The notes beneath the pieces were generated by a model that searched no databases, was not told the origin of the DNA, and saw only the letters and a program-made list of their open reading frames with translations. A program made the position numbers and the translations under genes. From JAAFHB01 sp038236995 (GTDB taxonomy: Bacteria > Bacteroidota > Bacteroidia > Bacteroidales > Prolixibacteraceae): a stretch of DNA of 64,000 nucleotides. Each line of letters starts with the position of its first letter. Within the stretch, counting starts at the first letter, position 1. Below are positions 52,096 through 60,943 of the stretch, in pieces. Location of the stretch: the NCBI GenBank assembly GCA_038236995.1, contig JBBRZE010000015.1, positions 12,369 through 76,368 on the forward strand, in the 5' to 3' direction.

Positions 52096-52860
52096 ATGAA
52101 ATCAAAAATCAGTCGTGTGCAATCAGTCCGTCTTTTGAACAGCGAATATTCAATATTCGTAAGTCAGCTTGTAGCCATTTTTCAAAAGTATGATCTCGCT
52201 TTATTGCATTTGAAAAAAGCCTTCGAAAAACTCCTTGCTTTGATGCCGAATGTGGCCAAAGTTGAGGTGCAGGAACTCAGTAGCCCGTTAAGTCTTACGT
52301 TACACGAGTTCAATACCGAACGCGATACGCTGATCACTTTGATTATTAACCAGACAAAGGCGTCGGCAAAACTAAAACTAGCTGCGATCGTTCCGCATGC
52401 AGTGGTAATGAAACGTTTTGTTAAAATTCATGTGCGTGATATTGCAAAAGCCAGTTACAACGCTGCAACCAAACTTACAAATGATATGCTTAGTAAATAC
52501 GACGAAAGTGAGGAAGTGAAAGTCGCTGCCGAAGCATTAAGTCTCAAACTATTTTTCGATTACCTGAGGATCGTGAACGCGCAGTTTGCCGGTATTTATT
52601 TCAAACGCAACGAAGATAGGACTGCTGTGGAAGATGTAAATTCGCGTGCCATTCGTAGTGAAACTGATAAAGCGCTGACTGCTTTACTCGATGCATTCGA
52701 ATTTTGCAGCTCTGAATATGAAGACCTTGATTATGCGACTCCTGCCAAAGAACTGAATGAAATGATAGGACCATACAAAATGCAATTAAAGGCCCGCGCC
52801 ACCCGCAGCGAAGAAGACAGAAATGTAAGTAAGGAACCCATCGCAGGAGCTGCCATCTGA
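52096..52860 (+). CDS. DUF6261 family protein
   Basis: 254 residues, mainly helical, no signal peptide or membrane span. The N-terminal RVQSVRLLNSEYSIFVSQLVAIFQKYDL and the middle PHAVVMKRFVKIHVRDIAKASYNAATKL resemble Bacteroidota-specific DUF6261 proteins, which are usually 230-260 residues and often found in repeated copies near mobile or variable DNA. The function is unknown. A terminator follows the gene and a decayed ORF lies after that. Confidence 0.7.
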   Translation: MKSKISRVQSVRLLNSEYSIFVSQLVAIFQKYDLALLHLKKAFEKLLALMPNVAKVEVQELSSPLSLTLHEFNTERDTLITLIINQTKASAKLKLAAIVPHAVVMKRFVKIHVRDIAKASYNAATKLTNDMLSKYDESEEVKVAAEALSLKLFFDYLRIVNAQFAGIYFKRNEDRTAVEDVNSRAIRSETDKALTALLDAFEFCSSEYEDLDYATPAKELNEMIGPYKMQLKARATRSEEDRNVSKEPIAGAAI

Positions 52861-52882
52861 TTCCATAATGATTTTAAACTTG

Positions 52883-52920
52883 AAAAGATGAGCAACTTAA
52901 ATGAGTCGCTCATCTTTTTG
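52883..52920 (+). terminator. terminator after the DUF6261 gene
   Basis: Arms AAAAGATGAGC/GCTCATCTTTT around a 14-base loop, with a T-rich tail. Confidence 0.8.
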
Positions 52921-53019
52921 CGGAAGAAATTTTGATCTTTATAAATTGCATCCAAGGATGAAATCCGCACCTAAAGACCAGCGATTTCGGATCGCCGCAA
53001 TGAGCAAATCCTTTTGCAG

Positions 53020-53433
53020 ATGAAGAAGATCACTTCCACGTTATAAAAGCAAGGCTTCTCCCTCATCTACCTGAAAGGAAAAGACAACCAAATTGATGTG
53101 ATTTATTAAAAAGGTTATTATATTTGTTTAAGTGAATTTATATTCAATGACTATGCTAACGAATTACAATTGATAGTAGAATAACGCGTAATTATTAACA
53201 ATGCTTTTAAAATCGATGATCTTTATAAAAAAATGAAGAAGATTCACCAGTCAGTCATAGAAATGATCAATTTCAGAGGCTGAAAAATCTTTGGTATTAC
53301 TGTGCAAAATGGATTATTTAGTGACATCGCCAACCCGGTAGAATTGCAATAAAAATCCTGGATGAAATGGCGTGAGTTGATGGAGTTTTCAGGTACTGTT
53401 TGTGTCGTACCCGCTTCATTAAAATTAGGATAA
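53020..53433 (+). pseudogene. decayed ORF with five in-frame stop codons
   Basis: One frame from ATG 53020 to TAA 53431-53433 (138 codons) reads as plausible protein but has five internal stops (TAA, TAA, TAA, TGA, TAA). The segments are QGFSLIYLKGKDNQIDVIY, YYICLSEFIFNDYANELQL, DDLYKKMKKIHQSVIEMINF, KIFGITVQNGLFSDIANPVE and SWMKWRELMEFSGTVCVVPA. The same frame carries all segments and no frameshift is needed. I do not recognise the family. No other gene lies in 52921-53482. Confidence 0.5.
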
Positions 53434-53482
53434 AAGTGACTTTTTAGAGATGATGAATATACATTAACTAATAAAAGTGAAA

Positions 53483-54247
53483 ATGGAATTATCTGGCAAA
53501 TATGATATTAGTCCATTGGCTAAAATTGGAAATAATGTTCAAATAAGCCCTGGAGTTATAATTTATGATAACGTAGAAATCGGAGACGATTCTTTTATTG
53601 GACCTTATTGCATAATAGGTGAACCAACAATGAATTATTACAAAAGTAATGATCCGCACAAATTTGTAAAAACCACAATTGGGGCTAATGCTATTATTAG
53701 ATCATTTACAACGATTTATGAGGATGTTGAGATTGGTGACAATTTTCAAACGGGGCATCATGCAATCATCAGAGAAAAAAGCAAGATAGGATCTAATTCA
53801 AGCTTTGGTTCTTCTTCAGAATTACCTGGTAGATCCACAATTGGTAATTTTGTCAGAATACACAGCAAAGTTATGCTTTGTGAAAATTGTGTGATTGAAG
53901 ATTTTGTCTGGATATTCCCCGGAACTGTCCTGACGAACGTAAAATATTCTCCGATTGGAGTCTTTCAACGAACAACAATTAAAGAATTTGCCCTGATTTA
54001 TGCTCATGCAATTATTTTACCTGGCATTACCATCGGAAAGAATTCGGTAATAGGTGCAGGTTCAATGGTAACAAAGGATGTTGCAGACGAACGACTTATT
54101 GCCGGGAATCCGGGTAGAGATTTAAAATCGGTAAGAGAAATAACAGATAATGATGGAAACCATGTGTACCCCTGGAAGGACTATCTGACTGATTTCAGAG
54201 GATATCCATGGCAAATAAGTCCCGAACTTAAATTTCAAAAAATTTAA
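53483..54247 (+). CDS. hexapeptide-repeat (LbH) acyl/acetyltransferase
   Basis: About 254 residues from ATG 53483 (GTG 53477 is the alternative). A left-handed beta-helix of isoleucine-rich hexapeptide repeats runs through most of the protein, from IGNNVQISPGVIIYDNVEIGDD to GITIGKNSVIGAGSMVTKDV. It ends with AGNPGRDLKSV, a typical end of sugar O-acetyl- or N-acetyltransferases. The C-terminal extension (NHVYPWKDYLTDFRGYPW) is short. The acceptor is unknown; a surface-polysaccharide or nucleotide-sugar substrate is likely. No polysaccharide cluster is adjacent. Confidence 0.85.
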   Translation: MELSGKYDISPLAKIGNNVQISPGVIIYDNVEIGDDSFIGPYCIIGEPTMNYYKSNDPHKFVKTTIGANAIIRSFTTIYEDVEIGDNFQTGHHAIIREKSKIGSNSSFGSSSELPGRSTIGNFVRIHSKVMLCENCVIEDFVWIFPGTVLTNVKYSPIGVFQRTTIKEFALIYAHAIILPGITIGKNSVIGAGSMVTKDVADERLIAGNPGRDLKSVREITDNDGNHVYPWKDYLTDFRGYPWQISPELKFQKI

Positions 54248-54669
54248 ATTTTCCGATTGGTTGCCGGCTCAAACAAGCTGCCTCAGAATTATTTGATTCC
54301 GGATAGTTGCTGCAAAGCGAGCGTGTAAAGCAATCTGAAACGAACCCCGCAAACGTGGGGATTTTCAATCCTGTTTAAATTAATCTTATAAACAGGCACT
54401 TATGGGAATTCGAAATAAGATATCGCCAGGCTATGTTGATTTCATAACCATTACAATCGCCGATTTTTTTCCGGCGAGAAAGGGTTGGGTAAATATTGAA
54501 ATTAACTAATTTCGTTGGATCATAAATCCAATATCTGTGAGGTGCGATAAGTAAATACGCACCTCAACAGTTTTTAAGCCGTGATAAAATGTTTAAAAGC
54601 AACCGGGGTACAATTTGTACCCACCCTGATGCAATGGGAAAAAAACAAGTGATACTATACATCTAAATT
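54248..54669. other. noncoding gap upstream of the Bro-N gene
   Basis: 422 bases. Two hairpins: CCCCGC/GTGGGG with an AAAC loop at 54345-54360, a weak terminator for the acyltransferase gene, and TGAGGTGCG/CGCACCTCA at 54538-54566 followed by CAGTTTTT, a good terminator. A GGGTACAA/TTGTACCC palindrome is listed separately. No -7 box was clear. Confidence 0.6.
54606..54622. promoter_or_regulatory. GGGTACAA/TTGTACCC palindrome upstream of the Bro-N gene
   Basis: 17-base inverted repeat with a single central base, 48 bases before the start codon. On its right it continues as ACCCT, which matches the longer palindrome inside the gene at 54833-54867. A candidate operator. Confidence 0.5.
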
Positions 54670-55506
54670 ATGAGCAACATTAAATTATTTGAGAGCAAGC
54701 AAATAAGAACTGTTTGGAACGAAGATGACCAGAAATGGTATTTTGTTGTTGAAGATGTTGTTCTGATTTTAACAGAAAGCAATGACCCAAAGCAATATAT
54801 AAAGCGAATGCGTAAGCGTGACGTGGAACTTGCCAAAGGGTGGGTACAAATTGTACCCACCCTTTGGGTTGAAACCGCTGGTGGCAAGCAAAAAATGGGT
54901 TGCGCCAATGCGAAAAGCCTTTTGCGTATCATTCAATCTATTCCATCGCCAAAAGCGGAGCCTTTTAAACTTTGGTTAGCACAAGTTGGCTCCGACAGAT
55001 TAGATGAAATTGAGAATCCAGAGCTTGCAACGCAACGAACAAGGGAATTGTATAAGCTAAAAGGTTATCCGGATGACTGGATTGAAAAGCGAATGCGTAG
55101 TATTGCTATTCGTGAGGAATTGACAGAAGAATGGAAAAACAGAGGCGTCAAAGAGGAAATAGAATATTCAATACTCACTGCCGAAATCTCAAAGGCAACA
55201 TTCGGGTTGACACCTTCCGAATATAAAAAAGTGAAAGGATTGAAAAGTCAAAACCTGCGCGACCATATGACTGACCTTGAATTGATTTTTTCGATGTTAG
55301 GGGAAGCTTCCACCAAAGAAATTGTTACAAACACAGATCCTAAAGGATTTGAACCGAACAAAAAAGCAGCAAAAGCCGGGGGAAAGATTGCAGGTGATGC
55401 AAGGAAACAACTTGAACTAAAATCGGGAAAGAAAGTAGTCACAAGCGCAAACTATTTGCCTGAATCACCAAAGAAAGGTATTAGACAGAAAAAAACTGAG
55501 GAATAA
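54670..55506 (+). CDS. Bro-N domain protein (phage-antirepressor / DinD-like family)
   Basis: 278 residues. The N-terminal BRO-N domain (about 1-105) starts IKLFESKQIRTVWNEDDQKWYF and VVEDVVLILTES. A central helical part follows with RIIQSIPSPKAEPFKLWLAQVG and ENPELATQRTRELYKLKGY. The C-terminal region (about 175-278) is Lys-rich. The family is widespread in Bacteroidota as lone genes and resembles phage antirepressors and DinD; BRO-N domains bind DNA. A 35-base palindrome lies inside its coding sequence and a related one lies upstream, which makes autoregulation possible. No phage genes are nearby. Confidence 0.82.
   Translation: MSNIKLFESKQIRTVWNEDDQKWYFVVEDVVLILTESNDPKQYIKRMRKRDVELAKGWVQIVPTLWVETAGGKQKMGCANAKSLLRIIQSIPSPKAEPFKLWLAQVGSDRLDEIENPELATQRTRELYKLKGYPDDWIEKRMRSIAIREELTEEWKNRGVKEEIEYSILTAEISKATFGLTPSEYKKVKGLKSQNLRDHMTDLELIFSMLGEASTKEIVTNTDPKGFEPNKKAAKAGGKIAGDARKQLELKSGKKVVTSANYLPESPKKGIRQKKTEE
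54833..54867. repeat. 35-bp perfect palindrome inside the Bro-N gene
   Basis: Seventeen-base arms CCAAAGGGTGGGTACAA and TTGTACCCACCCTTTGG around one central A. It encodes the stretch AKGWVQIVPTLWV of the protein. The inner 17 bases repeat the upstream palindrome at 54606. Confidence 0.85.
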
Positions 55507-55633
55507 AAACTAAATTTAGCACTGATAAAAACGAGCTTACTTTGAAGCAAAGCGGAGTTGTTTTCTTATTCACTAAAGATAAATAGTTGCGAAAAGTTCG
55601 TATTTTAGTGCCGTTTAGTGAATTAATCATTCT

Positions 55634-58030
55634 ATGAAAAACCTGTTAACCTTCGTTTTCGTCTGCTCATTTTTGTTCTCCTGTACGCATAAGAAAGAAT
55701 CCGGCATTCCCTTAAAACCCGTTCCGTTTACAGATGTTCATTTGAACGATCAGTTTTGGGCACCGAAAATAAGTGTCAACAGGACTGTTTCAATCCCTTC
55801 AGCATTCGGAAAATGTGAAGAGACAGGTCGGATGGATAATTTCGCATTGGCTGGCGGACTGATTAAAGGTGAACACAAGGGCGACTTCCCGTTTGACGAT
55901 ACAGATGTGTACAAAGTGCTCGAAGGGGCGTCGTATGCCTTGGCTGTTCAGTACGATCAGAAACTCGACAATTACCTCGATAGTTTAATTACTTTGATTG
56001 GCGCTGCGCAGGAAAAGGATGGCTACCTTTATACTTGTCTGACCAACAAATGCAAACGCATTGAACGCTGGTACGGAAAAGGACGCTGGGACCGGCTGAA
56101 TAGTCACGAATTGTATAATTGCGGCCACCTTTACGAAGCGGCAGTTGCCCATTTTCAGGCTACCGGAAAACGAACGTTACTCAATATTGCCTTAAAAAAC
56201 GCCGATCTGGTGAACACCGTTTTCGGTCCGGGTGTGGGTCAGAAGAAAGTCCCATCAGGCCATCCGATTGTTGAAATGGCGTTGGTTAAACTTTACCGGG
56301 TTACCAACGACGAAAAATACCTGAAACTGGCCCGGTTTTTCATTGACGAAACCGGCAAAGGAACCGACGGCCATAAGTTGAGCGAGTACAGCCAGGATCA
56401 CAAACCAATTATAAACCAGGATGAAGCTGTCGGTCATGCGGTACGGCTGGGGTACTTATATTCCGGCGTAACCGATGTGGCATCACTAATGAAAGATGAT
56501 TCATTGATGGATGCCGCCAAAAGGGTTTGGGAAAATGTGGTTTCTAAAAAGCTGTATATTACAGGTGGAATTGGCTCACGTGCACAAGGCGAAGGCTTTG
56601 GCCCAAATTACGAACTCCCCAACATGACCGCGTACTGTGAAACCTGCGCTTCGATCGCGAATGTGTATTGGAACTACCGGTTATTCCTGAATGACGGTAA
56701 TTCAAAATATTTTGACGTGCTCGAACGTGCGCTTTACAATGGCGTGATTTCAGGCGTTTCATTGAGCGGCGACAAATTCTTCTACGACAACCCACTCGAA
56801 TCGGTTCATAATCACGACCGCGCTCCCTGGTTTGGTTGCGCCTGTTGTCCGGGAAACATCACCCGGTTTATGGCATCTGTACCCGGATATATATATGCGA
56901 CAGGTGTCCATACCATTTACGTAAACCTTTTTGCTGCCGGAAGTGCTTCGGTTTCGCTCGGGAAAGACACCATCAGGCTAAGTCAGCAAACTCGGTTCCC
57001 ATGGGATGGGAATGTAACTTTTGTGATTGATAAGGCAGGTGCCGAAAGTTTTGATCTTAAAATCCGTATTCCGGGATGGGCACAAAATCAGGCCATTCCA
57101 TCTGATTTGTATCAGTTTTCAGATCGTGATGCGGGGAAATATATGATCCGGATAAATGGAAAAGAAAAATCACCGGAAGTGGTGAATGGTTATGCTGTAT
57201 TGAAAAACAATTGGAAAAAAGGGGATCTTGTCGAGGTTGATTTCCCGATGCCGGTACGCAAAATTGCCGCGAGCCAGCAGGTAATTAATGATAAAGGGAA
57301 GCTTGCCTATCAGCGGGGACCTTTGATGTATTGTTTTGAAGATAAAGACAATAACAATGGCTGGATGTTCGATACGTTTGTTTTGCCTGACGAACCCGTA
57401 TCAAATCAATTTGAAGAAAATCTGCTTGGTGGTGTGGTTACCGTCTCAATGAATGGTTACAAAGTAAATCAAACCGAAGATTCATTCAAGATTGAGCAGG
57501 TTGCACTGAAAGCGATTCCTTATTATGCATGGAACAACCGTGGCCCAGCCAATATGCTGATCTGGATGCCCGAAAAGGAAGCGGCGACCACAATAAAACC
57601 CGCAACGGCGTATGCCGATTCTGCCAAAGCAATGGCTTCAACCGATTGGGCCCCCGGTCTTAATGACGGTTTTAATCCAAAAAACTCGGGAGATACCGAC
57701 AAATCGTATTTCTACTGGTGGCTAAAAAAAGGTTCGGAAGAAACCGTTCATTATGAATTTAAAAAACCGGTCACACTTTCTGAATCTTCGGTTTACTGGC
57801 TGAATATGGATCATTACGACGGCAATTACCGTGTACCCGAAAACTGGCAGCTACTATATCTGGATACGAATCAGAAATGGGTTCCGGTCGAGACTTCGGA
57901 TAGTTATAGCACGAAAACCGATTGTTACAATACAGTGAAATTCAAACCAGTGAAAACAACAGGTCTTCAAATCAAAGCCAAATTACAGAAAGACAATTCC
58001 GGTGGTATTCTGGAATGGAAATTGAAATAG
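55634..58030 (+). CDS. GH127/GH146-type beta-L-arabinofuranosidase, lipoprotein
   Basis: 798 residues. The lipoprotein signal has Cys17 (FLFSC). The catalytic (alpha/alpha)6 domain spans about 35-430. The zinc/nucleophile set of GH127 is visible: Glu336-x-Cys338 in YCETCA and Cys402-x-Cys404-Cys405 in FGCACCPG, with Cys404 the expected nucleophile. Beta-sandwich domains follow. A C-terminal discoidin-like domain (about 690-795, VHYEFKKPVTLSESSVYWL) probably binds carbohydrate. It would trim L-arabinose from plant polymers or glycoproteins. It is alone, with no SusCD or other hydrolase next to it. Confidence 0.93.
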   Translation: MKNLLTFVFVCSFLFSCTHKKESGIPLKPVPFTDVHLNDQFWAPKISVNRTVSIPSAFGKCEETGRMDNFALAGGLIKGEHKGDFPFDDTDVYKVLEGASYALAVQYDQKLDNYLDSLITLIGAAQEKDGYLYTCLTNKCKRIERWYGKGRWDRLNSHELYNCGHLYEAAVAHFQATGKRTLLNIALKNADLVNTVFGPGVGQKKVPSGHPIVEMALVKLYRVTNDEKYLKLARFFIDETGKGTDGHKLSEYSQDHKPIINQDEAVGHAVRLGYLYSGVTDVASLMKDDSLMDAAKRVWENVVSKKLYITGGIGSRAQGEGFGPNYELPNMTAYCETCASIANVYWNYRLFLNDGNSKYFDVLERALYNGVISGVSLSGDKFFYDNPLESVHNHDRAPWFGCACCPGNITRFMASVPGYIYATGVHTIYVNLFAAGSASVSLGKDTIRLSQQTRFPWDGNVTFVIDKAGAESFDLKIRIPGWAQNQAIPSDLYQFSDRDAGKYMIRINGKEKSPEVVNGYAVLKNNWKKGDLVEVDFPMPVRKIAASQQVINDKGKLAYQRGPLMYCFEDKDNNNGWMFDTFVLPDEPVSNQFEENLLGGVVTVSMNGYKVNQTEDSFKIEQVALKAIPYYAWNNRGPANMLIWMPEKEAATTIKPATAYADSAKAMASTDWAPGLNDGFNPKNSGDTDKSYFYWWLKKGSEETVHYEFKKPVTLSESSVYWLNMDHYDGNYRVPENWQLLYLDTNQKWVPVETSDSYSTKTDCYNTVKFKPVKTTGLQIKAKLQKDNSGGILEWKLK

Positions 58031-58151
58031 CAACGCTGGCTGCCATTTCGGTGTCTAGCGCAATAATCTGAAGATCTCCCTTTTCAACAAAATACTGTTA
58101 ATTCGTAGGTAGTTTTCCAACATTTTTTACTTTTACCGAAAATGTAAGACC

Positions 58152-59939
58152 ATGACTGTAAAACGAACCTTCGATATTCTCGGGCATTGTCTCGAAAACT
58201 ACCCCCGTGTGGATGCTGTTGCCGGAAAATACGATAACCAATGGGTTCCGTTTAGTACAGCACAGTTTGCCCGTCAGTCGGAATTGCTTGCTTTGGGATT
58301 GATGGCATTGGGTATGAAAAAGGGGGATCGTGTGGCTACCGTTTCCGGGAACCGTCCTGAATGGAGCTTTGTAGATATGGCACTTGCGATGACCGGTGCT
58401 GTCCATGTTCCGGTATATCCTACCATCAGTGAGGAAGAGTACAGTTATATTTTCAATCATGCTGAGACCCGCTATGTTTTTGTTTCTGATGATAAACTTT
58501 TTAAGAAACTAAGTCCGATGATTGGGCAGATTCGCAGCCTTGAGCAGATTTTCACGTTTAATCAAGTACCCAACGCCACCAACATCGATTATCTCTACAA
58601 TTTGGGAAAAGAACACGAACAGGATCTTGCCTATTCGCTTCATCAGCTCAAGCAGTCGATTGGAGAAGAGGAAATGGTTACGATGATCTACACATCCGGA
58701 ACTACGGGTATCCCAAAAGGTGTAATGCTTTCACACCGAAATCTTGTATCGAATTTCAAAGGAAATGCAAATAACTTTGCAATGGGGCCTGCACATAAGT
58801 CGATTTCATTTTTGCCGCTTTGTCATATTTTCGAGCGAATCGTCAACTATACTTTTCTTTATAAAGGAATTGGTGTTTACTATGTTGAGACACTGGCGCA
58901 AATCATGCCAGCAATTAAAGAGGTTCAGCCTCATATCTTCTGCGGTGTCCCGCGATTGCTTGAAAGGGTTTACAACAGTATCCTTACCAAGGGAAAACAA
59001 TTGAAAGGTATAAAGAAGAAACTCTTTTTCTGGGCTGTTGATCTGGGGCGCAGTTATGAGTTTAATGCAAAAATGAATCCATGGTTTCGATTACAATTAG
59101 CCATTGCTGATAAATTGATTTATTCGAAGTGGCGCGAAGGTTTGGGGGGTAATCTACAGATTGTTGTGTCGGGTGGAGCGGCCCTGCAACCCCGCATTGC
59201 GAGAGTTTTCAGCGCTGCGAAAATCTATGTTTTAGAAGGTTATGGACTTACTGAGACATCTCCGGTGATAGCCGTTAGCAATTTGGTGACGCGCGAATTA
59301 AAAGTAGGAACCAACGGTCCGGTGTTGCCTGGTGTTCAGGTGATGATTGCCGAAGATGGTGAGATTCTTACAAAAGGGCCAAATCTGATGCTAGGTTATT
59401 ACCAGCAACCCGAGCTTACGGCTGAAGTGATCGATAAGGATGGATGGTTTCATACAGGTGATATCGGGATACTTGATGAAGGGAAATACCTGAAGATAAC
59501 CGACCGGAAGAAAGAGATTTTTAAACTCACAGGCGGTAAATATATTGCACCGCAAATGATTGAAAATAAGTTGAAAGAGTCGATGTTTATCGATCAGGTG
59601 ATCGTGATTGGTGATCACGAGAAGTTTGCCAGTGCACTCATAGCTCCCAATTTCGAATACCTGCACGAATGGTGTGCAGAAAACCATATTCTTTTCAGCG
59701 ACAATGCCGAATTGATTAATCATGCAAAAGTTCAGGCAGTATTCCTACGCGAAGTGAAGGAGATCAACAAAACACTGGGACAGCATGAGGAGATCAAACG
59801 GTTCAGACTAATAGCCGATCTGTGGAGTCCGGTGACCGGAGAATTATCGCAGACACTGAAATTAAAACGAAAAATCATTGAAGCTAAATACAATGATCTT
59901 ATCGAGGAGATTTTCGCTTCTTCACGTGAGGAGAATTAA
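58152..59939 (+). CDS. long-chain acyl-CoA synthetase (AMP-binding)
   Basis: 595 residues. ANL-superfamily motifs are present: the P-loop MIYTSGTTGIPKGVMLSHRN (about 179-198), YGLTETSPV in the adenylation core, and GWFHTGDIG, ITDRKKEIFKLTGGKYIAP at the hinge. The length and linker fit FadD-like long-chain fatty acyl-CoA ligases of the bacterial FAA1-type group. It is cytosolic or membrane-associated and activates fatty acids with ATP and CoA. Its last 41 bases overlap the 3' end of the convergent gene on the other strand. Confidence 0.95.
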   Translation: MTVKRTFDILGHCLENYPRVDAVAGKYDNQWVPFSTAQFARQSELLALGLMALGMKKGDRVATVSGNRPEWSFVDMALAMTGAVHVPVYPTISEEEYSYIFNHAETRYVFVSDDKLFKKLSPMIGQIRSLEQIFTFNQVPNATNIDYLYNLGKEHEQDLAYSLHQLKQSIGEEEMVTMIYTSGTTGIPKGVMLSHRNLVSNFKGNANNFAMGPAHKSISFLPLCHIFERIVNYTFLYKGIGVYYVETLAQIMPAIKEVQPHIFCGVPRLLERVYNSILTKGKQLKGIKKKLFFWAVDLGRSYEFNAKMNPWFRLQLAIADKLIYSKWREGLGGNLQIVVSGGAALQPRIARVFSAAKIYVLEGYGLTETSPVIAVSNLVTRELKVGTNGPVLPGVQVMIAEDGEILTKGPNLMLGYYQQPELTAEVIDKDGWFHTGDIGILDEGKYLKITDRKKEIFKLTGGKYIAPQMIENKLKESMFIDQVIVIGDHEKFASALIAPNFEYLHEWCAENHILFSDNAELINHAKVQAVFLREVKEINKTLGQHEEIKRFRLIADLWSPVTGELSQTLKLKRKIIEAKYNDLIEEIFASSREEN

Positions 59940-60603
59940 CCTTTTTAACCCGGGGTGATTTAATCTTAATATCCTCGGGTAAAGGGTCCCGTTTATTCTT
60001 TTTAAGTTCCGGATAGTTAAACATTCCGAACTTGATTGATGCAACAGCAGAAAATCCATTCAGATCATTTGTTGTGAGTGAGTTATACGAAACATTGGCT
60101 GTGTACCGGTAGCTTCCGCCAAATCCTAATTTTGCATATTTCCAGATATTGATCTCGACCATTAAGCCCGGTTCGGCAAAGTAAAAATTGGGGTCGCCTG
60201 TCAGAGTTTCGTTCGTGTTTTCGATGATTTTCATCTGACCTATCCCGGCAGATAAGGGAATCGTGAGATGAACAACCTGAAGTGGCCACAACGTATATTC
60301 CAAATGGAGGCCGCCCCATTTCATCTGAAGTTTACCTGCCCCATTCGATGCGGGTAAAGCAATATCACCTAATGTCATATTATAAACTCCTCCGATAAGG
60401 AACCTATTGTTGAAAATGACTCCGGCCCGTATTCCGGGTATCGTGCAAAACTGTTTAGCGATCTGGTTATATTGAAATGTTGGATTAATAAAGGGGATCA
60501 GAGCCGTAGATTTGTCCTTGAAAAGATGTGTTTTTACTTTCGGTTGGCCATTCACCGGGAACACACTAAGAAGGAAGGCAATTATTACTATTAATATTCT
60601 CAT
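59899..60603 (-). CDS. secreted, outer-membrane beta-barrel-like hypothetical protein
   Basis: 234 residues from the ATG at 60603 (MRILIVIIAFLLSVFPVNG), which begins a clear signal peptide; an earlier ATG at 60636 would bury it. The mature part alternates hydrophobic and polar residues in short strands (GGVYNMTLGDIAL, LGFGGSYRYTANVSY, VASIKFGMFNYPE), as in small outer-membrane barrels. The C-terminal tail is basic and repeated: KSPRVKK, NSPHVKK, KSPR. The tail region overlaps the acyl-CoA ligase gene on the opposite strand by 41 bases. No family name is certain. Confidence 0.7.
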   Translation of the reverse strand: MRILIVIIAFLLSVFPVNGQPKVKTHLFKDKSTALIPFINPTFQYNQIAKQFCTIPGIRAGVIFNNRFLIGGVYNMTLGDIALPASNGAGKLQMKWGGLHLEYTLWPLQVVHLTIPLSAGIGQMKIIENTNETLTGDPNFYFAEPGLMVEINIWKYAKLGFGGSYRYTANVSYNSLTTNDLNGFSAVASIKFGMFNYPELKKNKRDPLPEDIKIKSPRVKKVNSPHVKKRKSPR

Positions 60604-60943
60604 ACCTTCAAATTTATAGATAGATCGATTGTCCAAAAGTAGAAAATACCGTTACATAAAGTAGTATTTAGTTGAAGAAATATTCTGTCTTTCGAAAAAA
60701 GTAGTTTGATTCTGACCTCACACCTCACGACGCTCTGAACTTCTGTAGAATGCCAGGAATCTGAATTCAATAGTGATGATTCATAATTGATTTTAAGAGA
60801 AAAATATAGTAAATTGGTTATTTTATCCAATATATTTGTCACAATGTTTATTAAACGGCTTAGTTTAATTGAAAAGGTTATATTTTTGTTGTGCAGAATT
60901 TCGGACTCAGGTCTAATTTTCAGAACTGAATTTTACTTTGTTT
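60604..60943. other. noncoding gap with two candidate -7 boxes
   Basis: 340 bases between divergent genes. TATATTTG at 60831-60838 and TATTTTTG at 60881-60888 are perfect TAnnTTTG matches for the NmrA-like gene. Nothing was seen for the leftward gene. Confidence 0.5.
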
